A stretch of DNA of 64,000 bases from Cycas panzhihuaensis (lineage: Eukaryota > Cycadophyta), in assembly GCA_023213395.1 (NCBI GenBank), contig CM041465.1:233003741-233067740 (forward strand). Reading direction: 5' to 3'. Every line of letters starts with the position of its first letter. Position 1 is the first letter of the stretch. This document shows, in pieces, positions 22,149-32,245 of the stretch. Both the position numbers and the translations under genes were made by a program. The notes under the pieces were generated by a model. That model was given only the letters and a program-made list of their open reading frames with translations, had not been told where the DNA came from and searched no databases.

Positions 22149-22593
22149 GATGTATATTCACCTTAACCATCAAACCTAACGCATTTCAATTTATTCCTAC
22201 TTTCTAGCTTAGCTTAAGCTTCAATTTCTTTGAATTTATCAAATGTCTCTGATTTGCCATAGAGAAAGTATACCCAAACTTTTTTAGAAAAGTCATCAAT
22301 GAGTGTGTGAAAATATCTTGCTCCATTGAGTGATGTTGGAGTAATGCGCCCACAAAGATCAGAGTGTATTGATTCTAATTCACTTTGTGCATGCCATGTA
22401 CTCTTTGAAATCGAAATTTGTGTTGTTGACCCAACAGACAACTTTTACAAACAAAGGAATAAAATGTCATATTTGGAAGACCATCAACCATATTAGAATT
22501 TTTCAATAATTCTAATCTATTAAAAGAGATATGCCCATACTTCAAATGCCAAAGTTTGTTATTATCAGTATGTGAGACAACAAAAGATTTTAG
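22149..22593 (-). pseudogene. Cop-B integrase N-terminal half and GAG-pre-integrase
   Basis: Read leftward from the TRIM-2 edge: LWHLKYGHISFNRLELLKN (His of the zinc-binding part), CKSCLLGQQHKF with the CxxC pair, ESIHSDLCGRITPTSLNG (first catalytic Asp), FHTLIDDFSKKVWVYFLY, and up to GEYTSK at the plastid junction. One stop lies in the Asp-Asn-Gly-Gly segment, which reads FDG-stop-G. Confidence 0.85.
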
Positions 22594-22917
22594 TGTTGGA
22601 GCGCGTGACACGAACTATCCCAAGCAAGTCCTCTTCCCAAATCACCCCGGGGCTTTTGGTGTAACGGCAACCCGTGACAAGTGGTATCAGAGCGGCCAGG
22701 GTTCAAAACCGGTCCTGTGTTACCGCAGTAGCGCACCCGAACATATATGAAGGCGGGGGAGTGGCCGCCGTGGAACGTCGTGGTGGACATGCATGCCGTG
22801 TAGGTATAGCCGACTCCTCGTGACGGGGGAGTGTTGGAGCGCGTGACACTAACTATCCCGAGGAAGTCCTCTTCCCAAATCACCCTGGGGCTTTTGGTGT
22901 AATGGCAACCCGTGACA
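22594..22917 (+). mobile_element. TRIM-2: TRIM/SMART miniature LTR retrotransposon
   Basis: This 324-bp element has 86-bp terminal repeats (22594-22679 and 22832-22917), each starting TGTTGGAGCGCG and ending CCGTGACA. A perfect primer site TGGTATCAGAGC lies at 22682-22693 and a purine tract (GACGGGGGAG) ends at 22831. Flanks are TTTAG (22589-22593) and TTTAC (22918-22922), a target duplication with one change. It has no coding capacity. It interrupts the GAG-pre-integrase segment of Cop-B. The internal part is strikingly GC- and CpG-rich. Repeat end and leader resemble TRIM-1, suggesting related families. Confidence 0.94.
22682..22693 (+). other. Primer binding site of TRIM-2
   Basis: Exact TGGTATCAGAGC two bases after the left 86-bp repeat. 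Confidence 0.9.
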
Positions 22918-22922
22918 TTTAC

Positions 22923-23330
22923 ATCATTTTGTAATGTAATGGAATTAGAAAGTAGCCTATAAAGATCATTGCTTTCTATACTTTTGGTTATTACAATTTT
23001 GCCTTTTTTCATATCCATGATATGGCAGAACCCATTTTCATCAAAGATGGTGCTCAACCTTTTCTTCCCAACTTGGGAAACTGAGAGTAGATTTTTTTTT
23101 TCAGCCTTGGGACAAAGAGAACATTGCCAATTTTTAACACTTTTGCTTTAATTTCAACTGTTATTACTCTAATACCTCGAATATTAACGGGATATTTATT
23201 CCCTAATTCAACTGACTTATTGAGAGAGTATGGCTTTAGAGATTCAAACCATTTTCTTTGTCCTGTCATGTGACTGGATGCCCCAAAGTCAATATACCAA
23301 ACATCTTCATCTTTGGTGCAAGCGGCAAGT
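22923..23330 (-). pseudogene. Cop-B aspartic protease
   Basis: The motif VWYIDFGASSHMTG near 23270-23310 is the copia protease active site with DSG changed to DFG. It is followed by WFESLKPY, VLKIGNVLFVPRLKKK (a typical protease end) and then a region running into TRIM-2. A few frame changes are present. It would cleave the single copia polyprotein. Confidence 0.8.
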
Positions 23331-24304
23331 GTAGCAATGAAGGTTGTCTCTTCTTCTTTATCTTCATCAAGATTGCTTTGTTCTTTGTTGTAGTTCCCCG
23401 TAGGTCTTTTCCGTTTCTGAATTTCAGCCTACCTCTGAGAACACTAATAGGGATAGTGTCCCCCTTGTCCACAATGGTAGCACACATTGAAAGCTCTACA
23501 ATTGTTGGAGAAGTGTCCAGTTCTTCCGCAATTGAAACAGACTCTGGTCTCTTTTGGTGGAGTTGACCTTCCTCTGCCTCTTCTATCTTGCCATCTTCCT
23601 CTAGGTTGATTTCTGGTATTGGGAGTTCAGCTACGACCTCTGAAGGAAGATTGCCCTCATTCTCTGGTACCAAGACTGAGTTTAGACAAAAAAGCTTCCT
23701 CAATTTTTGTCTCTTCCTCGTATTTTTTGTTTCTTTGTTCTTGCCTGAGTAGAAGACATGTTAATGTTTCAGGAGACATTGTTGTAGTTTGATTGTTATT
23801 AGTTATGGAATTTATCATATTGTCAAATGACTTTGGGAACTTGTTTGCAATCATTTGTACCAGTTTCAACTCTAGAAGATTTGCTCCAGCATTAACCAAG
23901 TCATTTTTGATTGATGTGACTTTATGGATGAATTCTGAAACATTCTCGTTCCCCCTCATGTGAAATTTATACAATTCGTCTTTTAAAGTTACGATTCTAG
24001 TTTCATTTTTTTTTACCATAGAGATTGTCAAATACCTTTCAGACATCTTCACAAGAATTTATTCCTTCAACATACACTAATAAAGAGTCTCAAATGGATA
24101 GTTTTAGAATTATTACACCTGAATTGTTTCTATCATCCCAATTGGGTTTGTGTCAGCAGCATTAGTATGTCTTTTCTCTCTTCTTGTAGCTATGCCGCAA
24201 ACATTTTTTGCTCTCAACAGGTTCTCTATTTTAATCTTCCAGACATAGTAGTTTGTTGCAGTCAGCTTATCTTGTTCACTCAGGGCAACAATGGAGGGGG
24301 CCAT
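23331..24304 (-). pseudogene. Cop-B gag
   Basis: Start at 24304 with MAPSIVALSEQDKLTATNYY, then VWKIKIENLLRAKN. The middle part (23657-24052) has TLKDELYKFHMRGNENVSEF and TSIKNDLVNAGANL, typical of plant copia UBN2-type gag. Two zinc knuckles, CFNCGRTGHFSNNC and CYHCGQGGHYPY, lie near 23455-23560 in a different frame from the flanking ORF. Broken by stops near 24112 and by a shift near 23700. Confidence 0.85.
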
Positions 24305-25043
24305 CTTAAAACGAAGAAAAAATAATTTTTAGAATATACTACAAATTTTGGGTTTGTCTGGTCGTATGATTGTACAAAAATTTGAACGAAGGTCTAGTTG
24401 TATAGAATAAAGGAAAAATAGACTCAAAAGTTAGATTTCGAGATAAGGATTCTGAATATGTAAATATCTTCTAGAGATTCTTCCTGGTTTGTCCTAGATC
24501 TGGGCTAAAAAGAAAATCGTGCAGCTAGGGTTTTCACCAAAAAAAATCTCAAAACTTTCCAAATCTTCATTGAAAAATTTGCTTTTAGATGCAAAATGAT
24601 TATAAGAAACTAAGGAAGAGATCCAGTCAGATTTTACTCAGAATAAATGAATGATCGTAGAGAGATTTGCTTGAATGATCTCAAACTTGTGTACGACTAT
24701 TTTTTAAGGAAAACACCATCTAAATGAGCGATTTTTGAGTTGGGGCATTGGAGAAAGATGGCGTACGCTGTGAGACGGTCCTGCTAATCAATTTCAGACA
24801 AATCTAAGCACTTTGTTTTTTTTTTTTTTTTTGGGGGGGGTGTCTGTATAACATTGCATAGTTTCGTACATAGTCTGTACATGGTCGTACAAACAAAAAG
24901 CTTCCTTCTAAATCTTTGCATGTTTTCACAATCTTCTTTGAGAACAATAACTCACACTTGTCTTCACAATCTTCTTTGAGGTTGGACAAAAGCAACAACT
25001 CGCTAGGGTTTCTCTGGTCTTGGTAACCCTAATCAAAATGCTT
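24305..25043 (-). other. Cop-B leader
   Basis: Untranslated region between primer site and gag, with no convincing ORF. It contains a T16-G8 homopolymer junction at about 24816-24840, which could be a sequencing or assembly weak point. Confidence 0.6.
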
Positions 25044-25055
25044 GCTTTGATACCA
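25044..25055 (-). other. Cop-B primer binding site
   Basis: On the minus strand TGGTATCAAAGC, one base from the initiator-Met site, directly abutting the LTR. Confidence 0.85.
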
Positions 25056-25205
25056 TGAAAGAAAACTTGATTGAATGTAAAATGCTCAGTAACTGCTTAC
25101 TACATGTAAACCACTTGTCAAACTTACAATGAAGAGAGAATGCCACATAACCCTTATTAACTATCCAACTTAAGGTCCTATCATAAATAAAACATTATTC
25201 TAATG
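25056..25205 (-). repeat. Cop-B 5' LTR
   Basis: 150 bp matching 18508-18695 with one deletion of about 38 bases. The outer end is TG on the plus strand instead of CA, fixed by the AAAAT duplication that follows. Confidence 0.88.
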
Positions 25206-27120
25206 AAAATGGATCTTTATTGGTCATGCAATTGGTAGCAAAGCTTATCGGGTAAATGATCCCATTGGTCAGAAGGCACATATAACTAGGGATGTAACTT
25301 TTGTTCAGGACAATAAGGAAATAGATCTTGGCTCCATCCATATTCCTTTTGATAAAGTCAAGGCGATAGTTGAGGATTTCCTTCCCTTATCATTCTCAAC
25401 ACTATGTACTTTATCAGCACCTGTTTTACCTTCATTGTCTTCTTCAACTCCATCAACTATTGCGACACTTCCACTAAATACTGACATTGAACAACCTCTA
25501 TAAGCTCGGGATATTGAGGTGACCACTACAATGGTGAAGAAATTATCTAAATGGTATCTTTAGACTATAGTTGTGCACAACCTTTAAAAGAAAATGCCCA
25601 TCTAAATTATGGCAACAAAATGTGAATTATGCACTTATGAATGAAGTGCTAACTATTAATGAGCCTTATACTTTTGAGGAGGCATGTAAAGAAGAAAAGT
25701 GGAAAGCTGCAATGAATGATGAAATTCATTCTATTAAAAAGAATGGAAGATGGGATTTGGTTGAATTGTTTAAAGACAAACAAGTAATAAGTTGTAAATG
25801 GAACTATAAAATCAAATTCCAGTCTAATCGTTCAATAGAACAACACAAAGTTTGACTAGTGGTAAAAGGTTTCAAACAATAAAAAGGCACTGATTAAGAT
25901 GAGACTTTTGCATCAGTTGCAAACATGAACACCATTATACTTGTAATGGCCTTACCAGTTCAATGCAAATTGCCTATTTATCAGATGGATGTTAAAAGGA
26001 CGTTTCTAATGCAACCTCTCAGCTATGTTGAACATAGCAAAGAACACATAGTTTGTTGCCTTTAAAAGGCTTTGTATGGCCTAAAGCAGATTCCACGTGC
26101 ATTGTACTTTAAAACTGATGATTATTTTTTGAGACATGGTTCTCATCGATCCTCATCAAACTCAAACTTGTATATAAAAGTTTGGAACCAACACATGACT
26201 TTTGTTGTGTCATGTGTTGATGATTTAATTATTGGTAGCGATGTTGAGATGATTGAGAGTTTTCAAGGGGACTTCTTCACTACTTTCTTGGCGTGGAGGT
26301 GTGGTAACAACCAGGGGGCATTTTCATATCTCAAGCAAAATACACTTGGGACATTTTGTAATGATTCAGAATGAAGGACTACAAACTTGTTCCAACCCTT
26401 ATGGAGATTAGAACCAAAGTATCACATGATGATGAAGCACAACTGGTAGATTCCACTTGTTTGAGGCAACTAGTGGGTAGTCTTATTTATTTGACTAACA
26501 CTAAACCAAATATATTTTATGTTTTTGGAAACTGTTCTCATTTCATGTCTCAACCTAATCAAAGACATTCAAATGGTACAAAACATATTATCAAATATTT
26601 GAAAGGCACATTGCAGCATGATCTACAGTACTCACATAATGACAACTTCACTCTAAAGGGGTTCTCAGATTTTGATTGGGTTGGTTGCTAGGACAATCGA
26701 AGATGAATCTCAGATTATTGTTTTAACCTTGGGTAAGCTGTTATCTTGTGGAGTTGCAAGAAGTAATCTAATGTAACTCTCTCGTCCATAGAAGTAGAAT
26801 ACAAGGTTGTGGTCAGTACAGTGTGCGAAGCTATATGGCTTAGGAGGATTCTTAGTGAGCATGGATTTGAGCAGACACATCCTACCAAGTTGTATTCTGA
26901 TAATTAGAAGGTGCTCAAGATGATTAAGAATCCTATTTTTCATGCTAAAACCAAGCACATTAAGGTCCATCACCATTTCATTAGGGAGCATGTTTATAAT
27001 AGTGAGATTGATCTAGTATACAGGCCAATAGATTAACAACTAACAGATATCTTTACCAAAGCACTTGGTAGAAAAAAGCTTGAGTATTTCAAAGAGGGCC
27101 TTTGTGTACGACTTAAGAAT
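25206..27120 (+). pseudogene. Cop-A integrase C-terminus, RT and RNase H
   Basis: Resumes after Cop-B with IFIGHAIGSKAYRVNDPIG (integrase C-terminus). RT: GRWDLVELFKDKQVISCKW (about 25746), MYGLKQIPRALYFKTDDYFL (26072) and the catalytic CVDDLIIGSD near 26215. RNase H: GSLIYLTNTKPNIFYVFGNC, an altered SDFDWVGC, and the C-terminal KTKHIKVHHHFIREHV-like segment with TDIFTKALG near 27050. Stops and shifts are frequent. Confidence 0.85.
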
Positions 27121-27129
27121 ATAAACATT

Positions 27130-27139
27130 AAGGGGGCGA
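27130..27139 (+). other. Cop-A polypurine tract
   Basis: AAGGGGGCGA directly precedes the TGTTAGAACC start of the 3' LTR. Confidence 0.8.
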
Positions 27140-27562
27140 TGTTAGAACCTTTATGTTTTATTATTATGTTATGTATTAATTACGTACTATATACTTAATG
27201 TATAAGTGTGCACTTTTCTTCATGTTGTAACATGTTATAACTTAAAGGGCCAATGACCCATTTCCTCCTCTTTTGACATGTTTGCACAAGTGTATGCATG
27301 ATCGACACTTGTTGCTTATGCAATGAGCTTGAGAGGAGCTCTTTTATCTATATACATAGACCATTTTTTCTTGTATAAAAGGTAGATTGAGAGATGAGTG
27401 TATAGTTACCGTGTTGAGATTTATCTAAGTTATTTTAGAGATTGGATTGATTCCTTCTCCATTTTTCTGGTGTGCTTATGTGCTTCTTGTGCTCCAAATT
27501 TATTGTTGGTGTAAATGTTGTTTAGCTTGTCCTTCGTTGTCCTCTCTAGATCCAGTTTGTCA
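27140..27562 (+). repeat. Cop-A 3' LTR
   Basis: Pairs with 14606-15029. The right edge is set at about 27562 (GTCA) by alignment; the certain shared part ends at 27554. Confidence 0.8.
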
Positions 27563-28046
27563 CTTTGTTGATTTCAAAAGGCTTGCACATTGAGAGAGAT
27601 TGTGTTAAAATAATTTTCAAGTGCCTCACACTTGGATTGATGTTCCTCTTGGATTCCTTGGTTAGTTTTGTTTCAACTAATGTCATCACCTTGATGGGGA
27701 ATTGCCGTTTATGAGGTTTTGTGTTTTCTTTAGGTGCATTCCATTTACTTTGATTCAGAGCTATAAATGTTGGATTTGCATGCCACTTTAAGCTTTTATT
27801 CAATTTGTAGCTATGGAGATTCAATTTTTACTTTTTTTTTTTTTTAATACACTAGAAATCCTTTTAGATGATGTTTTATTATATGCTTTTTGTGTGTGTG
27901 TGTTTCTAAATTGTGTTATATTTTTATCAACTAGCAAATTTTAGGGTGTCTTTTTGGTTTATTATAAAATATACGTTGTAACTTGGGTTAAACAAACAAG
28001 GGAATGCTTATGCAAAATTACACTTTTGTTTCTTGGGAGTGTACTA
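27563..28046. other. Unassigned spacer between Cop-A and Gyp-B
   Basis: AT-rich with a T run near 27829-27845 and a TG run near 27892-27903. I see no gene or element in it. Confidence 0.5.
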
Positions 28047-28483
28047 TGTGAATCCTAGTGGGGATTTACAACCAATTAAAAGAAACACATAGATCCTAAG
28101 CTATTTTGGAGAGCATATCCGAATATACCATGTAATATTATGATAAGTAAAATAACAAATCTCAAACATTCACTGAGAATACTAATCACATAAACAATAA
28201 TGGCAACTCAATATTTTTCATAAGAGACTCAAAATCTTACAAATATGGAATAGCGTAGAAATGTATCCTCTTCGAGGCAAGGTGTCCTCCTAGAGTATAT
28301 CCTAACTAGGGCCCACAAACAACAATTTGAATGTCTTTTGATTCCGATTTCAAATGGGGGCGAGATGCCCCATATATAGGTGAAGAAACAGAAGTTAGTT
28401 TATTACGTAGGAAGTTAGCCAGAATTTGAAGGAAATAAGTTAGCTAGACTTAAGAGGAAGTTGGCTAGAAAAGAAATGCCACA
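28047..28483 (-). repeat. Gyp-B 3' LTR
   Basis: 437 bp, TGTGAATCC to GCCACA, matching the right LTR, which carries an extra tandem copy of about 70 bp near its outer end. Confidence 0.85.
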
Positions 28484-28494
28484 AGTCCCCCTCG
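28484..28494 (-). other. Gyp-B polypurine tract
   Basis: CGAGGGGGACT on the minus strand, immediately before the LTR start TGTGGC. Confidence 0.8.
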
Positions 28495-29329
28495 GTTGAG
28501 AACATGCTTTTCCCTCAAAGCATGGGGATGTGAGAATGATGTTGGTACCATGCTTTAGCTTCCTACGTGGCATCTTTCTTATTGAGGTTCTTCCATTTGA
28601 TTAAATACTCTCAAATCTCCTCGGATCGAAGTTGCTTGGTCTAGATCTAGAGGATGCCTTCAAGTTTTACGGTCAACTTCCCTTCTTCATCTAGTACTAG
28701 AAATTTTTTCTATGATATCATGGTTTGTTCCAAGTTCGGTTTCAGATAGGAAGCATGGAGCACATTGTGCACTTTATTGATGGGTGGTAGATCTAGTCGA
28801 TAAACTACTTCTTCTACCTTTTCCAGGATATAATAAGGCCCATAAAATCATGGTTGCAATTTATGCCTCCTTGTCTGTTTTAGGATGGATTTTTTGTATA
28901 GTTGAATCTATAAAAATATTCGATCCCCTTTTTGTAATGATGTTTCAAATTTGTGCAAGTTGGCTTGTTTCATTCAGTTTCTTACTAGGTTGAGATTGTC
29001 CTTAAAAAATTGTAATGTCTAAGCGATTTATTATTAATTTTGTATGGTGGGTGCATTGGAGTTATTGGCCTATGTGAGGAGGGATGGCAACTCATATCCA
29101 TCAAGTGCTTGAAAAGGCTTCATTTCAACTAATGTATGATAGGTAGCATTATATCACCATTCAATGAGATGTAACCACTTATGTTAGTGTTGTTGCTTAT
29201 CTAATGAAAAATTTTGCAAATAGCCTTGCAAATATTTATTTATTGCTTCTATTTGTCCATTTGTTTAGGGATGATATGTTGTGCTTGTTGTTAGCTTAGT
29301 TCTTATTTGTCAAAACATTTCTTACCAAA
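28495..29329 (-). pseudogene. Gyp-B integrase C-terminus and chromodomain
   Basis: The chromodomain signature EYLIKWKNLNKKDATWE is at about 28555-28610, near the end of the protein, and identifies a chromovirus. Upstream lies the integrase C-terminal region, and near 29240-29320 the part corresponding to NGQ-TE of the core, where Gyp-C has inserted. Frames are heavily broken, and a plus-strand ORF at 28784-28993 is only a shadow. Chromodomains direct integration to marked heterochromatin. Confidence 0.75.
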
Positions 29330-29364
29330 AATTGTGAAGCATTCCATCGTTCTAACCTTGAAAG

Positions 29365-30976
29365 GAGACCATGATAACCTCAAATATTTCCTCAATCAAA
29401 AGTCACTATTTGATAAACAACAAAAATGGGTAAGTAAACATTAGTCTTTTGATTTTAGCATTCTATACAAAATGAGGAAAGAAAATGTTATTGTAGATGC
29501 TCTATTATGATTACCTGAAGACAACAGTAGAGACATCTCCTTGAAAGTAATCTGAACAACTACCCCCAATTGGACACAAGAAATAGTGCAAGAGTACCAG
29601 AGCGACCCTCCATCACATAATGTATTGAAAGAGATCTAAGACCAAGATCCTACGAAATACAAATTACAAGGAGATCTAATTTTATTGAAAGGAAAGATAT
29701 GGATTCCAACCACGCCAAAATTAAAGGAGAGAATATTAGAAGAAGCCCATTTCGTTCCAATTGCAGGTCACAAAGGAATCAACAAGACTTATCGCAAAAT
29801 ACAGAGTTCTTTCTTTTGGAAACGAATGAAGACTAATGTTTTCAAGTTTGTATTAAAGTGTGACTTGTGCCAAAGGAATAAAAGTGAACATAAAATGCCC
29901 AGGTTTACTCCAAACATTGCACATCCCATAATAGAAATGGGAAGAAATTTCAATAGACTTTATTATGGGCCTACCAAAGTCTGAAGGTAAGGATTCCATT
30001 TTAGTGGTTGTGGACAAACTAATGAAATATGCCCATTTTAGGGGATTACAAGTGATTGTAAAGGCCAGCCAAATCACAAAGATCTTCATGAAAGAGCTAC
30101 ACCATCTACACGGTCTTCCTGAAGTCATCATTAGTGATTGTGATCTGAAGTTCACTAGTCATTTCTGGCAGGATCCATTTAAATTAGCCAGTACGAAATT
30201 ATCAATGAGCACGTCCTATCATACTCAAACAAATGGACAAACAAAAGTCGTAAACAAGTGTTTAGAAGGATACCTATGAAAATTTACCTTAGACAAACAA
30301 CAATCATGGCATAAATGGCTCCACCTCGCAGAGTGGTGGTATAATACCACATACCATACAGTAACCAAGATGACCCCCTTTCAAGCACTCTATGGATTTG
30401 AACCACCGTCAATCTTCACATGGACCAAGGTATCGCAAGTACAAATCATTCGGGAATGGCAAGAGTAGATGGAGTAAACAATTCAAATATTGAAAGACAA
30501 TTTGAATGTAGCAAGGAATCAGATGAAACCACAAGCAGACATGCACAAATCAAAAAGGACTTTTTCCATAGGTGATTGAGCTTTTTTAAGGCTACAACCA
30601 AGTAATCGACTATGAAATAGACAAATAAGCAGAAATTGGCCCCTTGATTCTTTGGACCATACCAAGTCATCAATAAAATGGAAGAAGTAACATACAAGTT
30701 GGCCCTACCTATTGACAATTGAATCCATGATGTTTTCCATGTATCATGTCTCAAAAGGAAACTCGGGGAAAACATCATGCTTCAAACTAAAATTTCAAAA
30801 CTAAACGAAGAAGGTAAGATCCTTATTGAACCAAAGGGAATTCTTCAAATCTGAAACAAAGAACTACATTCGAGGGAAATCAAAGAATATCTCATAAAAT
30901 GGAAGACCTTGGATTACAAATATGGGAGTTGGGAGTCAGAAGCTTGGTATCGACTACACCCAAATTTACCCATGCT
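29365..30976 (+). pseudogene. Gyp-C RNase H remnant, integrase and chromodomain
   Basis: RNase H scraps: GDHDNLKYFLNQKSLFDKQQ then NVIVDALL. The integrase zinc-binding end is at about 29740-29890 (HKGINKTYRKIQSSFFW, CDLCQRNKSEHK). The core has VVVDKLMKYAHFRGL (Asp), ISDCDLKFTSHFW (Asp, with DRD now DCD) and NGQTKVVNKCLEGYL, where the catalytic Glu is replaced by Lys. Then AEWWYNTTYHT. The chromodomain-like end is EYLIKWKTLDYKYGSWESE near 30890. The Glu-to-Lys change would inactivate integrase. Confidence 0.85.
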
Positions 30977-30993
30977 TTGAGGGCAATGCATGC

Positions 30994-31010
30994 TTTTAGG
31001 GGGAGGGACT
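30994..31010 (+). other. Gyp-C polypurine tract
   Basis: TTTTAGGGGGAGGGACT directly before the 3' LTR start TGTAGCATTCC. Confidence 0.85.
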
Positions 31011-31584
31011 TGTAGCATTCCATCCTTCTGACCTTTAAAGGACCAATGATCGACTTCAAATGAGTAGAAATAATGGTACATTTTGGTCGACGTTATAATA
31101 CATTCTAGCTGACTTTGAAAGCATGTTCTAGCTGACTTATATTCCCTGGTTTGGTCAACTTTATAATACATTTTGGCCAACTTTGGAAGCATGTTTTGGC
31201 TGACTTATTCTATTCTTTTCGACTTATATCTTATGTTTTGGCCAAGTTTCATAAACATATTTTGAGCCGCCTATATAAGGAGGTTTTCGACTCCTTCCTA
31301 AGGCATCTTAAGGACTTTTGGATTGCTATATTTGTGGCCTAGAGGTTTGCATTTTGGAGGGCACCTCACCTTGAATAGGAAACACTGGGATAAACACCTT
31401 ATCTATAAGTTTGTACATTATATTTGACCCTATTTTACTTGATACTTAATCTGTTTTGTATATTTATATGCAAGAAGTACATCATACTACATCCACTTAT
31501 AATCAATTGTATGCATTCTTCCCATAGCAATATTTCTATGTTAGTTAGCCATTTGTTTGTGTAAATCCTTGCAGGCTTGCCTCA
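31011..31584 (+). repeat. Gyp-C 3' LTR
   Basis: 574 bp from TGTAGC to CTCA. It contains a 68-bp imperfect tandem repeat (31082-31149 and 31150-31217) in the U3 part, rich in GGCCAACTT and GCTGACTT motifs, and a TATA box (TATATAA) at 31272-31278. Confidence 0.85.
31272..31278 (+). promoter_or_regulatory. TATA box in Gyp-C 3' LTR
   Basis: TATATAA lies about 55 bases after the U3 tandem repeat. It is the likely core promoter of the family; in this copy transcription would run into the flank. Confidence 0.5.
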
Positions 31585-31589
31585 AGTTG

Positions 31590-32240
31590 CTTGTGAATTT
31601 TAGGTCACGATTGTTTACTATGACCTTGGAAAAACCATAGGGTTTGTGGATTTCTTTAACAATTAAATCGGCTATTTGGCTAGCCTTAACTGTGGATTAC
31701 ATACCTTTGAAGTGTGCATACTTGGTCAATTGATCCACTACAACAAATATTGAATCTTTGCTTTGTCCTCTGTTTTGGGTAAACTTGTAATAAAATCCAT
31801 TGATATTTCTTCCCGTTTTTCTTTTGGCACATGTAACAGTTGAAGTAATCCCAGAATTCTAAGGCTTTTGCTTTTATTTCTTTGACATGTGTCACATTTA
31901 GAAATGATCTTGTAGACGTTTGCCTTTAATTCCTTATAGAGAAATATATTACAAATTTGGTAATATGTTTTTCTAATGCCCATGTGTCTTGTCAATGGTG
32001 TCATGTGAACTTCTTGGAGGAAATACTTTGAGTGTTGAGGTATGAGGGACAAGGATCTTCCCTTGATGTAATATTGAATTGTTCTGCCATTTGTAATCTA
32101 TCGGTATCCCTTGGATCTTTTGGAGTATCTATTTTGATGTTGGATTTTCTTTGTATTCTTGTGCCAACTCATGTGTCCAGTTGGGTTTGATCACTGCGAT
32201 AGCCTAGTATGCCAATTATTTCAGAATCTTGGATAATGCA
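31590..32240 (-). pseudogene. Gyp-B integrase N-terminal part
   Basis: Minus-strand frame 31738-32052 carries the zinc-binding end: HMGIRKTYYQICNIFLYKE and CDTCQRNKSK, then MDFITSLPKTEDK of the core. Further left come the AKYAHF-like and NRDLKFT-like segments up to the Gyp-C insertion. The right end stops at 32240, where Cop-C is inserted; RNase H lies beyond it at 46640. Confidence 0.8.
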
Positions 32241-32245
32241 TTTGC

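Larger units (their letters stand above)
18508..25205 (-). mobile_element. Cop-B: Ty1/copia element inside Cop-A integrase
   Basis: Short LTRs at 18508-18695 and 25056-25205 both start TGAAAGAAAACTTG on the plus strand. The target duplication AAAAT lies at 18503-18507 and 25206-25210, and removing the insert restores the Cop-A integrase frame. The primer site at 25044-25055 (minus) reads TGGTATCAAAGC, and the purine tract is at 18696-18704. The order on the minus strand is gag, protease, integrase, RT, RNase H. It is interrupted by TRIM-2 and the plastid insert. The outer end on the right reads TG where CA is expected. Confidence 0.92.
14606..27562 (+). mobile_element. Cop-A: Ty1/copia element, split by Cop-B
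   Basis: LTRs at 14606-15029 and 27140-27562 both start TGTTAGA and share most of their length, including TTATCTAAGTTATTTTAGAG. A primer-site-like TGGGTATCACAGC lies at 15032-15044 and a purine tract at 27130-27139. The order is gag, protease, integrase, RT, RNase H. The integrase reading frame stops at 18507 and resumes exactly at 25206 after Cop-B and its AAAAT duplication. The flanks CTTCA (14601-14605) and CTTTG (27563-27567) match at only three of five positions, so the target duplication is uncertain. Coding similarity places it in the same lineage as Cop-C and Cop-D. Confidence 0.88.
29335..31584 (+). mobile_element. Gyp-C: internally deleted Ty3/gypsy chromovirus
   Basis: It starts with TGAAGCATTCC, the first bases of its LTR, but after about 37 bases jumps directly into RNase H, so the rest of the 5' LTR, gag, protease and RT are missing. 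The 3' LTR (31011-31584) is complete, preceded by a purine tract, and ends CTCA. The duplication AATTG (29330-29334) / AGTTG (31585-31589) brackets it within the Gyp-B integrase core. The coding remnant is RNase H, integrase and chromodomain. Confidence 0.85.

Noticed and set aside
24816-24840. T16-G8 run as a telomere-like or terminator signal
   Set aside because: Single homopolymer junction within the Cop-B leader; more likely slippage or sequencing error.
28784-28993. Hydrophobic plus-strand frame as a membrane protein
   Set aside because: It is the antisense of the Gyp-B integrase C-terminal region; antisense of charged coding sequence often looks hydrophobic.
31082-31217. Short repeats as a CRISPR array
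   Set aside because: Only two imperfect 68-bp units without spacers, inside an LTR of a plant element.
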